DNA of 64,000 nucleotides from a virus: the IMG/VR virus record IMGVR_UViG_3300035138_000032, positions 1 through 64,000 of that record. One strand, given 5' to 3'. The translations under genes were made by a program, and so were the position numbers. Shown here in pieces: positions 46,447 through 57,300 of this stretch. The notes beneath the pieces were generated by a model. The model was given only the letters and a program-made list of their open reading frames with translations, had not been told where the DNA came from and did no database searches. How positions within the stretch are numbered: position 1 is the stretch's first letter; each line of letters begins with the position of its first letter.

Positions 46447-46929
46447 ATGAATGGTTATGTTAAGAATATGACACACCTCTGGGCACACACTATGAAAAGA
46501 ACAATTGGCCCAGGATCCACTGTTCCCTTGAACGAGTTATATGAACAGTATGGTGAAAAGCATGGTTTAGAAGATGGGGAAGAATTTATTAATTGGCTTA
46601 GAAATGTAAAACTCAGAGATAGTAGTAAATGGCAGATATTTAAAGAAGACGACACAGTTTATGAAGAGGAAGTTAATATATCCATAAATAAGCCTAATAC
46701 TGAAAAATTTAAAGAATATGTTCCGCCGGTAGTTTCTACTACAGATATGAGCGTTGAAGGACTTGTGGAACTTTCAGTAAGGAAGGCCCGTGAAATAGTA
46801 CCTAAAATAAGCGACGTACAGTTGTTAAAGTATGCTGAAAATATTGCCAAACAACGAGCAAATAAGGATAGTTTAAGGCTTATCTTACTGCGTCGTATAA
46901 AAGAGCTATCTCACAGTACTATGAGATAA
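46447..46929 (+). CDS. Phage head-region protein, 160 aa
   Basis: Begins MNGYVKNMTHLWAHTMKRTI, GPGSTVPLNELYEQYGEKHG and EEFINWLRNVKL, a sequence pattern I recall from head/neck regions of many phages, function unknown. C-terminal helices follow (SVRKAREIVPKISDVQLLKY). AAGGAG precedes ATG. Confidence 0.6.
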   Translation: MNGYVKNMTHLWAHTMKRTIGPGSTVPLNELYEQYGEKHGLEDGEEFINWLRNVKLRDSSKWQIFKEDDTVYEEEVNISINKPNTEKFKEYVPPVVSTTDMSVEGLVELSVRKAREIVPKISDVQLLKYAENIAKQRANKDSLRLILLRRIKELSHSTMR

Positions 46930-46967
46930 ACCTCTTCGACTAAAATATAATCTTGGAGGATGAGTCG

Positions 46968-48269
46968 ATGGCTAGAAGTTTACTTAGGCAATTAGAACAA
47001 ATAAGAAATACTGGTACATACGATGATGGGGTTGTGTCAGTTAATACGTCTGCAATAGCTGAACCCACCACTTCTGGTACATTGGAAGGTGATATAAATG
47101 TTTTAAGAACGCTCTTGAAGCAGGTAAAGGGTAATACTAACTGGTATGATGACCCTGGAATGTACTTCGATCCCACTAATACAGACGCTGTTAATACAGT
47201 AACCAAACAAATGAGTTTAGCTAATATTAAAGGCAACACTCTAGATTCAAAAACTGTAATTATTGCTGTTAGTGATACTAATAGTAATAGTGGTTATACC
47301 GTATCCGGGACTTCTACAGGTGTTTTAATATCGCCTACAACAGCTACCTACGCTCTGCCTACTGATCGTAGAGGCCTACCTATTTTCAATAGCGTTACTA
47401 ATTCAGGTACTTATTATGATGAAGGTGGTTTAGATAATGTATGTAGGGTAGATATAATTAATACAGCTACGGATGGAGAAATCCAGGATACTTCCGGCTA
47501 TACAATCTATGGTAAACTTCACGATGGTGCTGATTTTAGTGGTTCAGGCGCCGGCAGCGATGTTTACATTAGATTCTATGCTAATGGTAGTACGTGCGAT
47601 CTTTCTAATGCTGTTGGTTATCCCACAAACATTTCCTTTGTTTATCCTTATAGGCGTAGAATGTCGGATGTAGCTGAATATGAATGGCTTAGGACTGATT
47701 TTGTGAGTTCATGGGAAGGTGATATTGTACTAATTGAGGATATTAGTAACTTATGGAGTTACACCGGAGCCTCGGATGGAGATGATAATCCCCAACCGTG
47801 GGATAATACTACAGCAAGTTATATTCTTCAAAGCAATCCTAGTGATTTGACATCAGCCATTAATGACTTGAATGATGGTGTTGGTTCTAGACTTTATTCT
47901 GAAGAAAATTATATTACTGATGGCTCTACAATTACAGCTGCTCTGGAGGCCCTCGACGTTGCCTTGCAGGACGTAGCTGATTCAGTTATAGCGTCTTCTG
48001 GCGACAAATATGTAGAGACCGCAGCTGTTAATATTAGTAAAAATGTAGAACACCCATTACCGTATTCAATAACATACACACCTAGTTCCACCGCAGGCCG
48101 TGAAGGAGCTAATATGGATGTTTATTTAGATGGTCAGTTGTTGGCCGCAGACACCGGTGTTAATGGTGTTAATGCTGATAGAGATTATGCCGAGACCACT
48201 GCATCCGGTATAACTTTTAGATTTAATGTACATGCTGATAGAAATATTACATATGTAGTAAGGCAATAA
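46968..48269 (+). CDS. Virion structural protein, 433 aa
   Basis: ATG at 46968 follows GGAGGATGAGTCG; the GTG/TTG-type extension is not needed. Helical start (MARSLLRQLEQIRNTGTYDD) then a long beta-rich, Thr/Ser/Gly-rich body and a final segment (TGITFRFNVHADRNITYVVRQ-like) as in fibre or neck proteins. Probably a head-tail or head-fibre component; exact role unknown. Confidence 0.55.
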   Translation: MARSLLRQLEQIRNTGTYDDGVVSVNTSAIAEPTTSGTLEGDINVLRTLLKQVKGNTNWYDDPGMYFDPTNTDAVNTVTKQMSLANIKGNTLDSKTVIIAVSDTNSNSGYTVSGTSTGVLISPTTATYALPTDRRGLPIFNSVTNSGTYYDEGGLDNVCRVDIINTATDGEIQDTSGYTIYGKLHDGADFSGSGAGSDVYIRFYANGSTCDLSNAVGYPTNISFVYPYRRRMSDVAEYEWLRTDFVSSWEGDIVLIEDISNLWSYTGASDGDDNPQPWDNTTASYILQSNPSDLTSAINDLNDGVGSRLYSEENYITDGSTITAALEALDVALQDVADSVIASSGDKYVETAAVNISKNVEHPLPYSITYTPSSTAGREGANMDVYLDGQLLAADTGVNGVNADRDYAETTASGITFRFNVHADRNITYVVRQ

Positions 48270-48291
48270 TAATTAAAGGCGTGGAGGAATA

Positions 48292-48651
48292 ATGTTACAG
48301 GACAGGGCAGAACGAAATAAATTAAGGCAAGTGATAAACACCGCTGAAGACAAAGGTGTTTTGGGTAAAGATGAGGTAGGGTTTGTAATAACATTGTTAG
48401 ACCGTTTCAGACAGGATATAGATGTTAAAGTCAAACAGGTTCATATGATCCAAGGTGAAATAAATCAACTTAGATTAAATGAAAAGACTATTATAAACCT
48501 TATAGAAAATATGGTGGCTTCTGCTGAAAGAGATCTCGCGCGACAGGAAACAGCTAAAAAGCTAAGGGAAGTAAGAGATAATAAAGACGAGAGTCTTTCG
48601 ACCGCCGCCGCAATAGGTAATGACAAAAAAGATGTAGATATTGAAAAATAA
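48292..48651 (+). CDS. Coiled-coil protein, 119 aa
   Basis: GTGGAGGAATA precedes ATG. Almost wholly helical with heptads (VKQVHMIQGEINQLRLNEKT). A similar coiled-coil gene lies at 51913. Such proteins may be tail-fibre chaperones or fibre shafts; inferred. Confidence 0.6.
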   Translation: MLQDRAERNKLRQVINTAEDKGVLGKDEVGFVITLLDRFRQDIDVKVKQVHMIQGEINQLRLNEKTIINLIENMVASAERDLARQETAKKLREVRDNKDESLSTAAAIGNDKKDVDIEK

Positions 48652-48664
48652 ATTAAAGGGTGTG

Positions 48665-48743
48665 TAAAATGGCCGATATTTGAAGTGGTTTACCTTATCG
48701 ATTATTAAGATTGATGTAAACTTTTCATGTATTGGCCATTTTA
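48665..48743 (+). ncRNA. Nested stem structure in intergenic RNA
   Basis: Three nested stems: TAAAATGGCC/GGCCATTTTA (10 bp), GTTTAC/GTAAAC (6 bp) and ATCGAT/ATTGAT (6 bp, one G-U). It is followed by TTTTAAT and the next gene 15 bases later. A terminator or regulatory RNA between two fibre genes. Confidence 0.45.
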
Positions 48744-48758
48744 TTTTAATGTATTAAT

Positions 48759-49307
48759 ATGATAACGCTAAGAAGGCCGGGTTCTAGAATAACTTATGTT
48801 GGTAGTTCTTGTATAGAATTTGCTGATGAACTTATAGGCGTTAAGGATAATAATAATAAGATATTTTACACGGATAAAAGATATGTTCCGGGGAAAATAG
48901 ACCTTATTTATAATGGTCAGGTTTTAACTAATAATGATTTTATAGAGTCTGGTGATTACGAAGTAACCTTTAAGTATATAGCCCCACACCCAGAAGATTT
49001 AGTAGGCGCAATATATGAGATCGCTACAACTTCGGGGTTTGTTTATGAACATAATCACGATGATTTATACTATAGGAAGACAGGTTATAAGGTAAACCAA
49101 CCTGTAAGCGGTACTATAGATGATAATAACACGGTGTTTACATTGCATCATACACCGATTAACGATACGGTTCAGGTGTACTTAAATGGTTTGTTACAAG
49201 AACCAGGTAGTGGTAAGGATTATGTAATTTCAGGTAGAAACATAAATTTTGATTTACCTCCCGAGATTGATGATATTATACTTACGAGTTATATGATTGA
49301 TGTATAG
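48759..49307 (+). CDS. Tail-fibre-type protein, 182 aa
   Basis: C-terminal 70 residues contain TPINDTVQVYLNGLLQEPGS followed by a beta strand pair; the same module closes the proteins at 49340 and 52391. Central HNHDDLYYRKTGYKVNQ resembles fibre-tip HDDLYY repeats. No clear ribosome site. Probably an adhesion-complex subunit. Confidence 0.6.
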   Translation: MITLRRPGSRITYVGSSCIEFADELIGVKDNNNKIFYTDKRYVPGKIDLIYNGQVLTNNDFIESGDYEVTFKYIAPHPEDLVGAIYEIATTSGFVYEHNHDDLYYRKTGYKVNQPVSGTIDDNNTVFTLHHTPINDTVQVYLNGLLQEPGSGKDYVISGRNINFDLPPEIDDIILTSYMIDV

Positions 49308-49339
49308 TTTTAAAATAATATAAGGAGAAGTTAAAACCT

Positions 49340-51865
49340 ATGGCTACTAAAATTAGAGGCGCACAAATTAAAGATGCTCTTGCCGGCGCAGGTTTAATAA
49401 TGACTGACGGGGTTATGGCTGTTGGTTCAGGTACTGGTATTAGAGTTTATGATGATTATATAGAAACGTTGCCTTCCGAAATTGACCATGACTTACTACT
49501 TAATTATGTTGCTGATGAACATATAGCTCACTCTAGTGTCTCTATATCTACCGGTGGTATATTGACAGGTGGCGGTACTATAGCACAATCGAGGACTATT
49601 TCTTTATCGAGTTCTGATGTTGATCACGATCAAACAACTAATTTTGTTGCGGCCGAGCACATCAGATGGGATTTGACGGGCGCAGAGGATATTCATCCAG
49701 ATCGTATTGTAGCTTCTGGTATCGATCATGGAGGTCTGGCCAGCCTCGCTGATGATGATCACACACAATATTCTCTTGTAGATGGTGCTAGATCTTTTAC
49801 AAGTACTGTTGGTGGTATTACCCCTACAGATGATGCTCACTTAGCAACGAAGTGGTATGTCGACAATGGGATAGCTACAGCTACTGGTACATTGATAAGC
49901 GATCATGGCGAGTTAATTGGGTTAGATGATAATGACCATACTCAGTATGCTATGGGTGTTGCTGGAGCTCCCCTTTCTTATGCTTCTCAAACAGTAACAT
50001 TTAATTATGACAGCATTGATTTAGGTGTAAGCGGTACCGATCTTTATGTTAAAGATAGCGGTATTGATCATGACCAGACAACAAATTACGTTGCTGATGA
50101 GCATATTGCTCATTCTTCTGTGTCTATTACAGGTGGAGGTATTTTGTCTGGCGGTGGAGATATTACTTCAAGTAGATCCATATCACTTAGTCATTCCGGT
50201 GTTGATCACGATCAAACAACTAATTTTGTTGCGGCTGAGCACATCAGATGGGATTTGACGGGCGCAGAGGATATTCATCCTGATAGAATCACATCTTCGG
50301 GTGTTACTCAGTATGTAAATGATTTAGATCATGGTAGTTTGTCTGGTTTGTCTGATGACGACCACACTATGTATTCTAGAGCGGATGGTACTAGGCCTTT
50401 TACAAGTACCGTTGGGGGTATTACACCTGTTGCTACCTCAGATCTTACAACAAAGGGGTATGTTGATGGTTTAATTCAAGGTCTTGATTGGCAAGATTCA
50501 GTTTTAGATAGGGATCTTACAGCCCCACCTGCTTCTGGAACCAATGTAGGTGACAGGTATATTGTAGGAACTTCTGCTTCTGGTATTTGGGCAGGTCATG
50601 ATAATGAAATAGCTGAATGGAGCGGTGTTTCTTGGGATTTTGTAACTACTTCAGGTAACGAAGGGACAGCCACTTGGGTAGAAGATGAGGATAGGCTTTT
50701 GGTGTGGAACGGGACCTCCTGGGCCACGTTTGGTTCTAATATAGAGCACAATAATCTTATAGGTATACAAGGTGGTTCCTCCAACGAATATTATCATTTG
50801 TCTGCTACGGACTATGATGCTTTGGTTACATATCGTAGAGAAACCATAGAAGACTACGTAGGGGCTATGGTTAGTGGTACCGGTAGTAGTCAGACTAATA
50901 TTACTGTTTCCTATGATGATAGCGGCTCTGCTGCTGGTTTTTTAGATTTTAGCGTTAACACAGCTACAGATAGTGTACTTGGTGTGGCTTCATTTTCGGC
51001 CTCGGATTTTGATGTAACTTCAGGGGCTGTTAGTTTAGAAGACACTGTTCTTAAAGCCATAAACACTGAATCAGGCGCTTTAACTATAAGCAATCATACG
51101 GTTACTATCAGTGGTGGTGAAGGAATAGATGTAACTCACACTGGAACTACCATCAGTGTTGCAGGTGAAGATGCTTCTGATACTAATAAAGGCGTGGCTT
51201 CTTTTAACAGTGATGATTTTACGGTAACAGCAGGTAGTGTGGTTATTGCTACTGGCGGTGTGGATAATGTTCAATTAGCTAATAGTAGTTTAACAGTTAC
51301 AGCTGGTACTGGTATGATAGGTGGCGGTTCAGTATCTCTTGGCGGATCTACTACACTGAATGTGGGCGCTGGTGATGGTATTGATGTTTCTGCTTCTGGT
51401 GTAGCTGTTGACTATAAAGTTAACGATGGTCTTACTATAGATGCTACTGAGTTGACCATTGCTTATGATGATTCTACGATAGGTATCATAAGTAATTCCT
51501 TGGCCGTTAAAGATGCAGGTATAACAGAGGCTAAGTTGGATATAGCTAATAGTCCTTCCGATGGTTATTATCTCAAATATACCACAGCTAGTGGTATGCA
51601 GTGGACTAATATAACCGATGATACTGAGGCAGTTCTTGAGTCTGACATTAAGTTTGAGGATGAGTCTTCCAATTGTGATGGTGCTACTACTGAGTTTACT
51701 TTAGGGTTTACTCCTATCGCTAATTCTGTGCAGGTATTCTTAAACGGTCTATTACAACAAGAAGGTTCAGGTAATGACTATGAATTGTCCGGTACTACGG
51801 TGACGTTTAGTATGGCTCCTGAAACCAGTGACTTATTATTGATTTACTATATTGCTAATAATTAA
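49340..51865 (+). CDS. Large tail fibre protein, 841 aa
   Basis: Contains duplicated blocks (VADEHIAHSSVSI, NFVAAEHIRWDLTGAEDIHP, DDDHTQYS, STVGGITP) in two tandem copies, then a repetitive beta-rich shaft and a C-terminal VQVFLNGLLQQEGSGNDYEL module. Such fibres are trimeric. AAGGAGAAGTTAAAACCT precedes ATG. Role: host recognition or fibre assembly. Confidence 0.8.
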   Translation: MATKIRGAQIKDALAGAGLIMTDGVMAVGSGTGIRVYDDYIETLPSEIDHDLLLNYVADEHIAHSSVSISTGGILTGGGTIAQSRTISLSSSDVDHDQTTNFVAAEHIRWDLTGAEDIHPDRIVASGIDHGGLASLADDDHTQYSLVDGARSFTSTVGGITPTDDAHLATKWYVDNGIATATGTLISDHGELIGLDDNDHTQYAMGVAGAPLSYASQTVTFNYDSIDLGVSGTDLYVKDSGIDHDQTTNYVADEHIAHSSVSITGGGILSGGGDITSSRSISLSHSGVDHDQTTNFVAAEHIRWDLTGAEDIHPDRITSSGVTQYVNDLDHGSLSGLSDDDHTMYSRADGTRPFTSTVGGITPVATSDLTTKGYVDGLIQGLDWQDSVLDRDLTAPPASGTNVGDRYIVGTSASGIWAGHDNEIAEWSGVSWDFVTTSGNEGTATWVEDEDRLLVWNGTSWATFGSNIEHNNLIGIQGGSSNEYYHLSATDYDALVTYRRETIEDYVGAMVSGTGSSQTNITVSYDDSGSAAGFLDFSVNTATDSVLGVASFSASDFDVTSGAVSLEDTVLKAINTESGALTISNHTVTISGGEGIDVTHTGTTISVAGEDASDTNKGVASFNSDDFTVTAGSVVIATGGVDNVQLANSSLTVTAGTGMIGGGSVSLGGSTTLNVGAGDGIDVSASGVAVDYKVNDGLTIDATELTIAYDDSTIGIISNSLAVKDAGITEAKLDIANSPSDGYYLKYTTASGMQWTNITDDTEAVLESDIKFEDESSNCDGATTEFTLGFTPIANSVQVFLNGLLQQEGSGNDYELSGTTVTFSMAPETSDLLLIYYIANN

Positions 51866-51871
51866 TATAAC

Positions 51872-51895
51872 GGAGCGTATCGATAGATGCGCTCC
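51872..51895 (+). terminator. Hairpin between fibre genes
   Basis: GGAGCG pairs with CGCTCC around a 12-nt loop, followed by TTATTATAAGG. Weak T tract, so a terminator or processing hairpin with low certainty. Confidence 0.4.
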
Positions 51896-51912
51896 TTATT
51901 ATAAGGAAAAAT

Positions 51913-52356
51913 ATGAAACTTAAAGGTAAGGCGGTGGATAAACTTCCAACACATAAAAGAGAAAAAATGGAAAGAACTTTAGATAGAATGGAAAGAGTTA
52001 GGAGGAATGACAAAATGTTTTTACGTAAAACTATGGAAGAGAAGTTGTTGTGGGCAAGGGCTGAAAGGAACTTAGGTGTTGACACAGTAACTGGTTTGCG
52101 GAATCAAATTAAATCTATTGAAAATCAGATAGATAGAGTCCAAGAGCAGATGCTCAAATTGGACGGTATCATTTTGGTTTTGGAAGATATACTTGCAGCC
52201 GATAGAAAAGAAACAGAGATGTTAGCTAAACAAATTGAAGAACAATGTGAGAAAGTTGAAGATGGTATGAGTACAGACGAAGAATTAATACCTGAAGTTA
52301 ATAAAGAAAAGAAAGTAAGAAAAATACGAAAAAAAACTAAAAAAGAAGAAGATTAG
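51913..52356 (+). CDS. Coiled-coil protein, 147 aa
   Basis: Basic N-terminus (MKLKGKAVDKLPTHKREKME), long central coiled coil (IKSIENQIDRVQEQMLKLDG), basic tail (KVRKIRKKTKKEED). Possible fibre-assembly helper, as for the related gene at 48292. Confidence 0.6.
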   Translation: MKLKGKAVDKLPTHKREKMERTLDRMERVRRNDKMFLRKTMEEKLLWARAERNLGVDTVTGLRNQIKSIENQIDRVQEQMLKLDGIILVLEDILAADRKETEMLAKQIEEQCEKVEDGMSTDEELIPEVNKEKKVRKIRKKTKKEED

Positions 52357-52390
52357 GATTCAAGTAAAATATAAAGGATAATAAAAATAA

Positions 52391-53131
52391 ATGGCTACAG
52401 CAAACACAGCTATTCGTTCAGAGCAAATTCAGGCGGCCACCATATCTGGCGGGCATTTGGACACTTATAATTTACCAGTAGATGCTTATGTTATTAAGTG
52501 GAATGCTAGTCAGAATAAGATGGAGTGGGCCCCATTGGCAAGTCTGATTTCTAATGAAACCCCGTCTGGCGACGTTAATGGTACTAATGTTACTTTTACA
52601 TTGGGTAGCACACCAGTTACTGGTTCTGTAGAAGTTTATTTGAATGGTTTGTTACAAAAACCAGTTGGCGAGGATTATACTATTAATGGTCAGACTATTA
52701 CTTTTGTTGAAGCGCCCGAAACTAATGATCTTTTGTTAGCGTCATATCTAACTCAGGCTGGTTTGGCTGCCGGCGCTACTACTAAGTACCCTACTACTGT
52801 TGTTAGTTCCTCAGGTACGTATTCACCAACCAGTGATCAATATGCTTATACGTTTATTATGTCAGTTCCTGACGGAGGCGATTTAACTTTTAATCTTCCA
52901 TCAGTAGGGGCTAGTGACATAGGTGCCTGGTATAGATTTACAAAATCTCCCTCCTCCTCTGGTATTTTGACTATTCAGACTGCAGACAGCGACGTTATAG
53001 CTGACACTACTCCGGGAGGTACTATTTACAATGATACTGCCTCAGAGGTTTATGCTAACGTAACTATACAGCTGATATCAGCAACACAGTGGACTATAAC
53101 TGGGGCTCATGGTTCTTGGACTGCTACTTAG
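52391..53131 (+). CDS. Tail-fibre-type protein, 246 aa
   Basis: N-terminal AIRSEQIQAATISGGHLDTY-type lead, then the VEVYLNGLLQKPVGEDYTIN module shared with 48759 and 49340, then a beta-rich C-terminal domain (Ser/Thr/Gly). AAAGGATAATAAAAATAA precedes ATG. Confidence 0.65.
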   Translation: MATANTAIRSEQIQAATISGGHLDTYNLPVDAYVIKWNASQNKMEWAPLASLISNETPSGDVNGTNVTFTLGSTPVTGSVEVYLNGLLQKPVGEDYTINGQTITFVEAPETNDLLLASYLTQAGLAAGATTKYPTTVVSSSGTYSPTSDQYAYTFIMSVPDGGDLTFNLPSVGASDIGAWYRFTKSPSSSGILTIQTADSDVIADTTPGGTIYNDTASEVYANVTIQLISATQWTITGAHGSWTAT

Positions 53132-53175
53132 TTATAATAACAATAATTGATTGTTATCATTAAGGGAGGAAAAAA

Positions 53176-53940
53176 ATGTCAGGCATAGATGAATATACAG
53201 CTTTGATGCTTCACATGGATGGATCTGAAGACGGTGATTCTTCTATTTATGAGCATACTGTGGTAGCTAATGGTAGCCCTACATGGCAAGAAACACCGGC
53301 AAAATGGGGCAACTCAATATATTTTAAAGCTAGCGAACACGAATACCTGTCTGTGTCAGATCACCCTGTTTTTGCATTTGGAACACAGAAATTTACAATT
53401 GATTTTTGGGTTTATGGTAGGCCTAGTACTACTGGAGCATTTTATGCTCAGTATAACAATAGTGACCAAAGTAATAGAACAGCTATTAAGATGTACAATA
53501 CTACTACTGTTATGTTTTATATAATTTCAGGTGGTAATTATGCTTTTCGTATAATATCTGATGATGGTTTACCGGCCACCCAATGGAATCATATTGCAGT
53601 GGTTAGAAATGGGTTAACTACTAATGATTGGTATCTTTTTATAAATGGTCATAATGGTTCACCTACTATAGATTATGATCCATCCAGCAGTGTGCCTAAT
53701 TATGATCAAGGCCCGACTATTGGTTATTTCTATCATTCTGTACCCCAATATATGAGTAGTTATATGGATGAGTTGAGGGTGTCTGTAGGCATTGCTCGTT
53801 GGAAAAAAGATTTTACTCCGCCTATTAACCCTTATGATGAGTTTGTGGGTCCAGGGAACATTTTTGGTAAAGAGAGGGCCGGGGCTTTTACTTTCGGTTC
53901 TAAAGTTGATGATGTTTGGTATCTTGGTACTGATTCATAA
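53176..53940 (+). CDS. LamG/concanavalin-like lectin domain protein, 254 aa
   Basis: LamG jelly-roll pattern: FTIDFWVYGRPS, WNHIAVVRNGL..WYLFINGH and MDELRVSVGIARW. AAGGGAGGAAAAAA precedes ATG. Binds carbohydrate or surface polymers, so a receptor-binding subunit is likely. Confidence 0.8.
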   Translation: MSGIDEYTALMLHMDGSEDGDSSIYEHTVVANGSPTWQETPAKWGNSIYFKASEHEYLSVSDHPVFAFGTQKFTIDFWVYGRPSTTGAFYAQYNNSDQSNRTAIKMYNTTTVMFYIISGGNYAFRIISDDGLPATQWNHIAVVRNGLTTNDWYLFINGHNGSPTIDYDPSSSVPNYDQGPTIGYFYHSVPQYMSSYMDELRVSVGIARWKKDFTPPINPYDEFVGPGNIFGKERAGAFTFGSKVDDVWYLGTDS

Positions 53941-53951
53941 GGAGTAGATAA

Positions 53952-54308
53952 ATGGCAAGAAGTAGATTCACAGAAGACCAAGCATTAGATGCTGATTTCT
54001 TTTCAGAGGACGAGGCCGCCACTTTATCTGGTGTGTTACAGGCAGAGATTGATGCTAAACCAGATAATTTTTTGGACCTAGGTGACACGCCAGATAGTTA
54101 TACTGATAATTATTATTTAAGATTTACTGCTTCTGGTATAGAGGCGGCTGTTGTTACAGCTACATCAGAGTTTCCTAGATATTATATAGAGTCAGATATT
54201 ACTGTTTCAGTTAATGATTATGGTCAGTATGCTATAAGAGAGACTGGTTATATAGAGGTGGCGGGGACTCTTGAATTTGGTAACGGTGGGATGTTAATAA
54301 TAGTATAG
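53952..54308 (+). CDS. Fibre-associated protein, 118 aa
   Basis: Begins like the neighbouring fibres (MARSRFTEDQALDADFFSED) and ends in a short beta domain (GYIEVAGTLEFGNGGMLIIV). AAGGAGTAGATAA precedes ATG. Possibly a fibre tip or baseplate subunit. Confidence 0.55.
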   Translation: MARSRFTEDQALDADFFSEDEAATLSGVLQAEIDAKPDNFLDLGDTPDSYTDNYYLRFTASGIEAAVVTATSEFPRYYIESDITVSVNDYGQYAIRETGYIEVAGTLEFGNGGMLIIV

Positions 54309-54319
54309 GAGTATTAAAA

Positions 54320-57300
54320 ATGAGTAAAAGTGGACAAATAATAATACCATATGGCGATGCGCCAATGACGCCTAATAGCGGTAAGATAACTATATATGCT
54401 GATAATAATAAGGTGCCATATTACAAAGATGATGAAGGTAACGCATACCAATTGGCTCCAAGTGGTATTGTCACCGCGCATAACGAATTGACTGGACTAT
54501 CTGCTGATGATCATCCTCAATATCACAACGATGTTCGTGGAGATGCAAGGTATTATACACAAGCACAAGTGGATGCGTTTATAACATCAGTGTCTGGTAA
54601 TCCCGCCTTCATAGAGTTGACGGACACTCCTAACACATACCCATCTCATAATAATAATATATTAAGGGCCACTTCGTCTGGTATGGAATATTACGTGATG
54701 GATAGTAGTTGTCGTGTTGTTAATGTTTCTTCCTCTATTGGCTCTTCTTTAGGTGATGGTAGTTTTATTTTTCCTTTGGACACTATAGATAATGCTATTC
54801 AACATATAAAAGACATCGGTGTTTCAGGAACTAATTATGTAGTACAGCTATTTCCGGGTTATCATTACGTAGATTCTGTCATTGTAGACACACCACTAGT
54901 ACGCTCTATAATAGGCTTAGACAGTAATTCTACCTACATAAAACCTAATAGTTCAACACCAAACAGTTTTTTTAATATATATTATAAAACGGATTTATCT
55001 AATATAACAATAGATGCTACTGATTATCCATTGTTAGTTACTTCTTCTGGTTCGATTGGTATAAATGTTTTAGATGACAGCTATAATCAGGTCAATTTTG
55101 ACAGGATTTTTATATATGGTTTCAGAACTGGTTTTTATACTAATGTAGAATCAAATGTGTATATGAATGATTGTGATATACGGTCTGCCGGAACAGCTGT
55201 AAAAGTAGGCGCCGGTGCTTTATTTGATGCTGATAATATTTTTATAGAGGATTGTTGGGACAAGCACATTCATATATTTGGAAACGCTGAAGCCTATTTC
55301 GCTGATGCTGAAATGTGCTCTACAAATACGTTAAGCGGTACTGGTTTGTATGTAGAAGGTGATGACACTTATGTAGAGATTTTCGGCGGCACTAATATAT
55401 GGGGTTGCGATAAAGATCTGTATGTTAGAGACGCAGCAACGGTAAGAGTGGATGGTTGTGTGTTAGAAGAATCGGAAAGTTATCCATGTATAGAGCAATC
55501 TGGGGAATCGACTTTAATTATCATAAATTCTAGGGCCCCATTGAGTTCAGATAGCTTGTTAGTAGAGAACGATACTAGTGTTTATATCAACGCTTATGAT
55601 TCTGATAATTCAATTACTACTATAGGTAAAAGCGCGCCAAAAAATCAACCTCTCTTCAGCATTGCTACTGGAAATGTTAACAATCCTTATCTATCTTATG
55701 AGGATAACCATGATAATTTATATTCTGCCCTTGGTTTTGTAGTTCCGACAACAGGCTCTGGTTCCGAATTATTTGCATCCGCGACAGAAGGTCCAGCTTC
55801 TATAGCAGCGCATTCTATAGGCAATTCTGCTTGGGATAATGAATGTTCTATAAAATTAATGGGTGTGCAGACTGGTGTGGATAGGGGTTGGTACATTAAA
55901 AAATTATCTGGAGCGACGCCTCAACTATCTATTAAATACGTAGATGGAACCACCGCCTTTTATGCAAACCCAGATGGTTCTGTGGAGTTTAATTCGGGCG
56001 TTAGTATCAATAAGATCTTAGATGAAGATGATTTTGCGTCTAATGACCCTTCTGGGTTGGTTACACAACAATCTATATATACTTTTGTATCCACCACATC
56101 TGGTTCTATAAATAATGATATAATAAGTAATACTAATAACATAGCCATAAATGCTGCCAACATAACTACCGTGTCCAATACGGTCGATACTAATATAACT
56201 AATATAGCTACAAACACAAATAATATAAATATAAATGCTGATAATATAAGTGATAATGCCGATGATATAACAACATTATCAGGTCTTATAGATTTTTTTA
56301 GTGATCATGGTAATTTATATGGTAAATCCGATGATGATCATCCACAATACCATAATAATACAAGGGGCGATGCCCGGTATTATACACAAAGTCAAGTAGA
56401 TTCTATGATAGTTGATACTGCGTCTGGAGTGTCTTATGTAAATACAGATTGGAGTACTATTGATGTACAAGATGCTATAGATAAACTTACGGATTACACA
56501 GAAAATACACACGGCTCTGGTAGAATATCACCTGATGTGGTTTTAACGGTATCTGGCGGCCTGTCGCCGTATTTAATAGCACATGCTGGAGAAGGTTATA
56601 TAAATCACGGCGGTCTACATGAATATATATCTTGGGGCGAGGAGGTTGTTGATTTTACCTCTTATTCACAGGGTCTGTATTATGTTTATGTAGATACAAA
56701 TGGTGATGTGTTGACGTCATCCTCGGATCCAGGACTTATACAGGTTGTATCTTTAGGTTTATGTTATTATACTGGTACAGTCATAGGATTTGCGCAATCG
56801 TGTGGTTGTATAATAGAAAACTCTTTAAATAGAATTATTGATTATATGCATAATTTAGGGGTGTTTTTAATTTCAGATGGTGGTTTAGTACAGACTATGT
56901 CTGGGGAAACAAATAGGATTGTGTCGCCAGCCTGCTCAGCTCAAAACGGTACTGCAGTAGTAGCCATGCCCGAAGTGGACAGTGATGACGCTGCTTCAGC
57001 TAATTTTTATTGTATTTATACGTCTGTGGATGAGGACATGGAGGCCCTTGGTTATTTTGCATCTTCTGTAGGTTACAATGGTTCTATATTTACGGATAGG
57101 TGGAATGATGTTACTGCCTCTGGATCTGTACAATTAGCCGGTACATATACCTTTACTCAATATTCTAATACAGTTACAGTAGCGGGCAGCGTAGCTGATT
57201 TACATGTTGATGATTTTATATGGTATGGTACAGATACGGATTCTTATGCTACTCCAATAACTTCTATAGTGGGAAATACTATAACTTTAGAATCTATATA

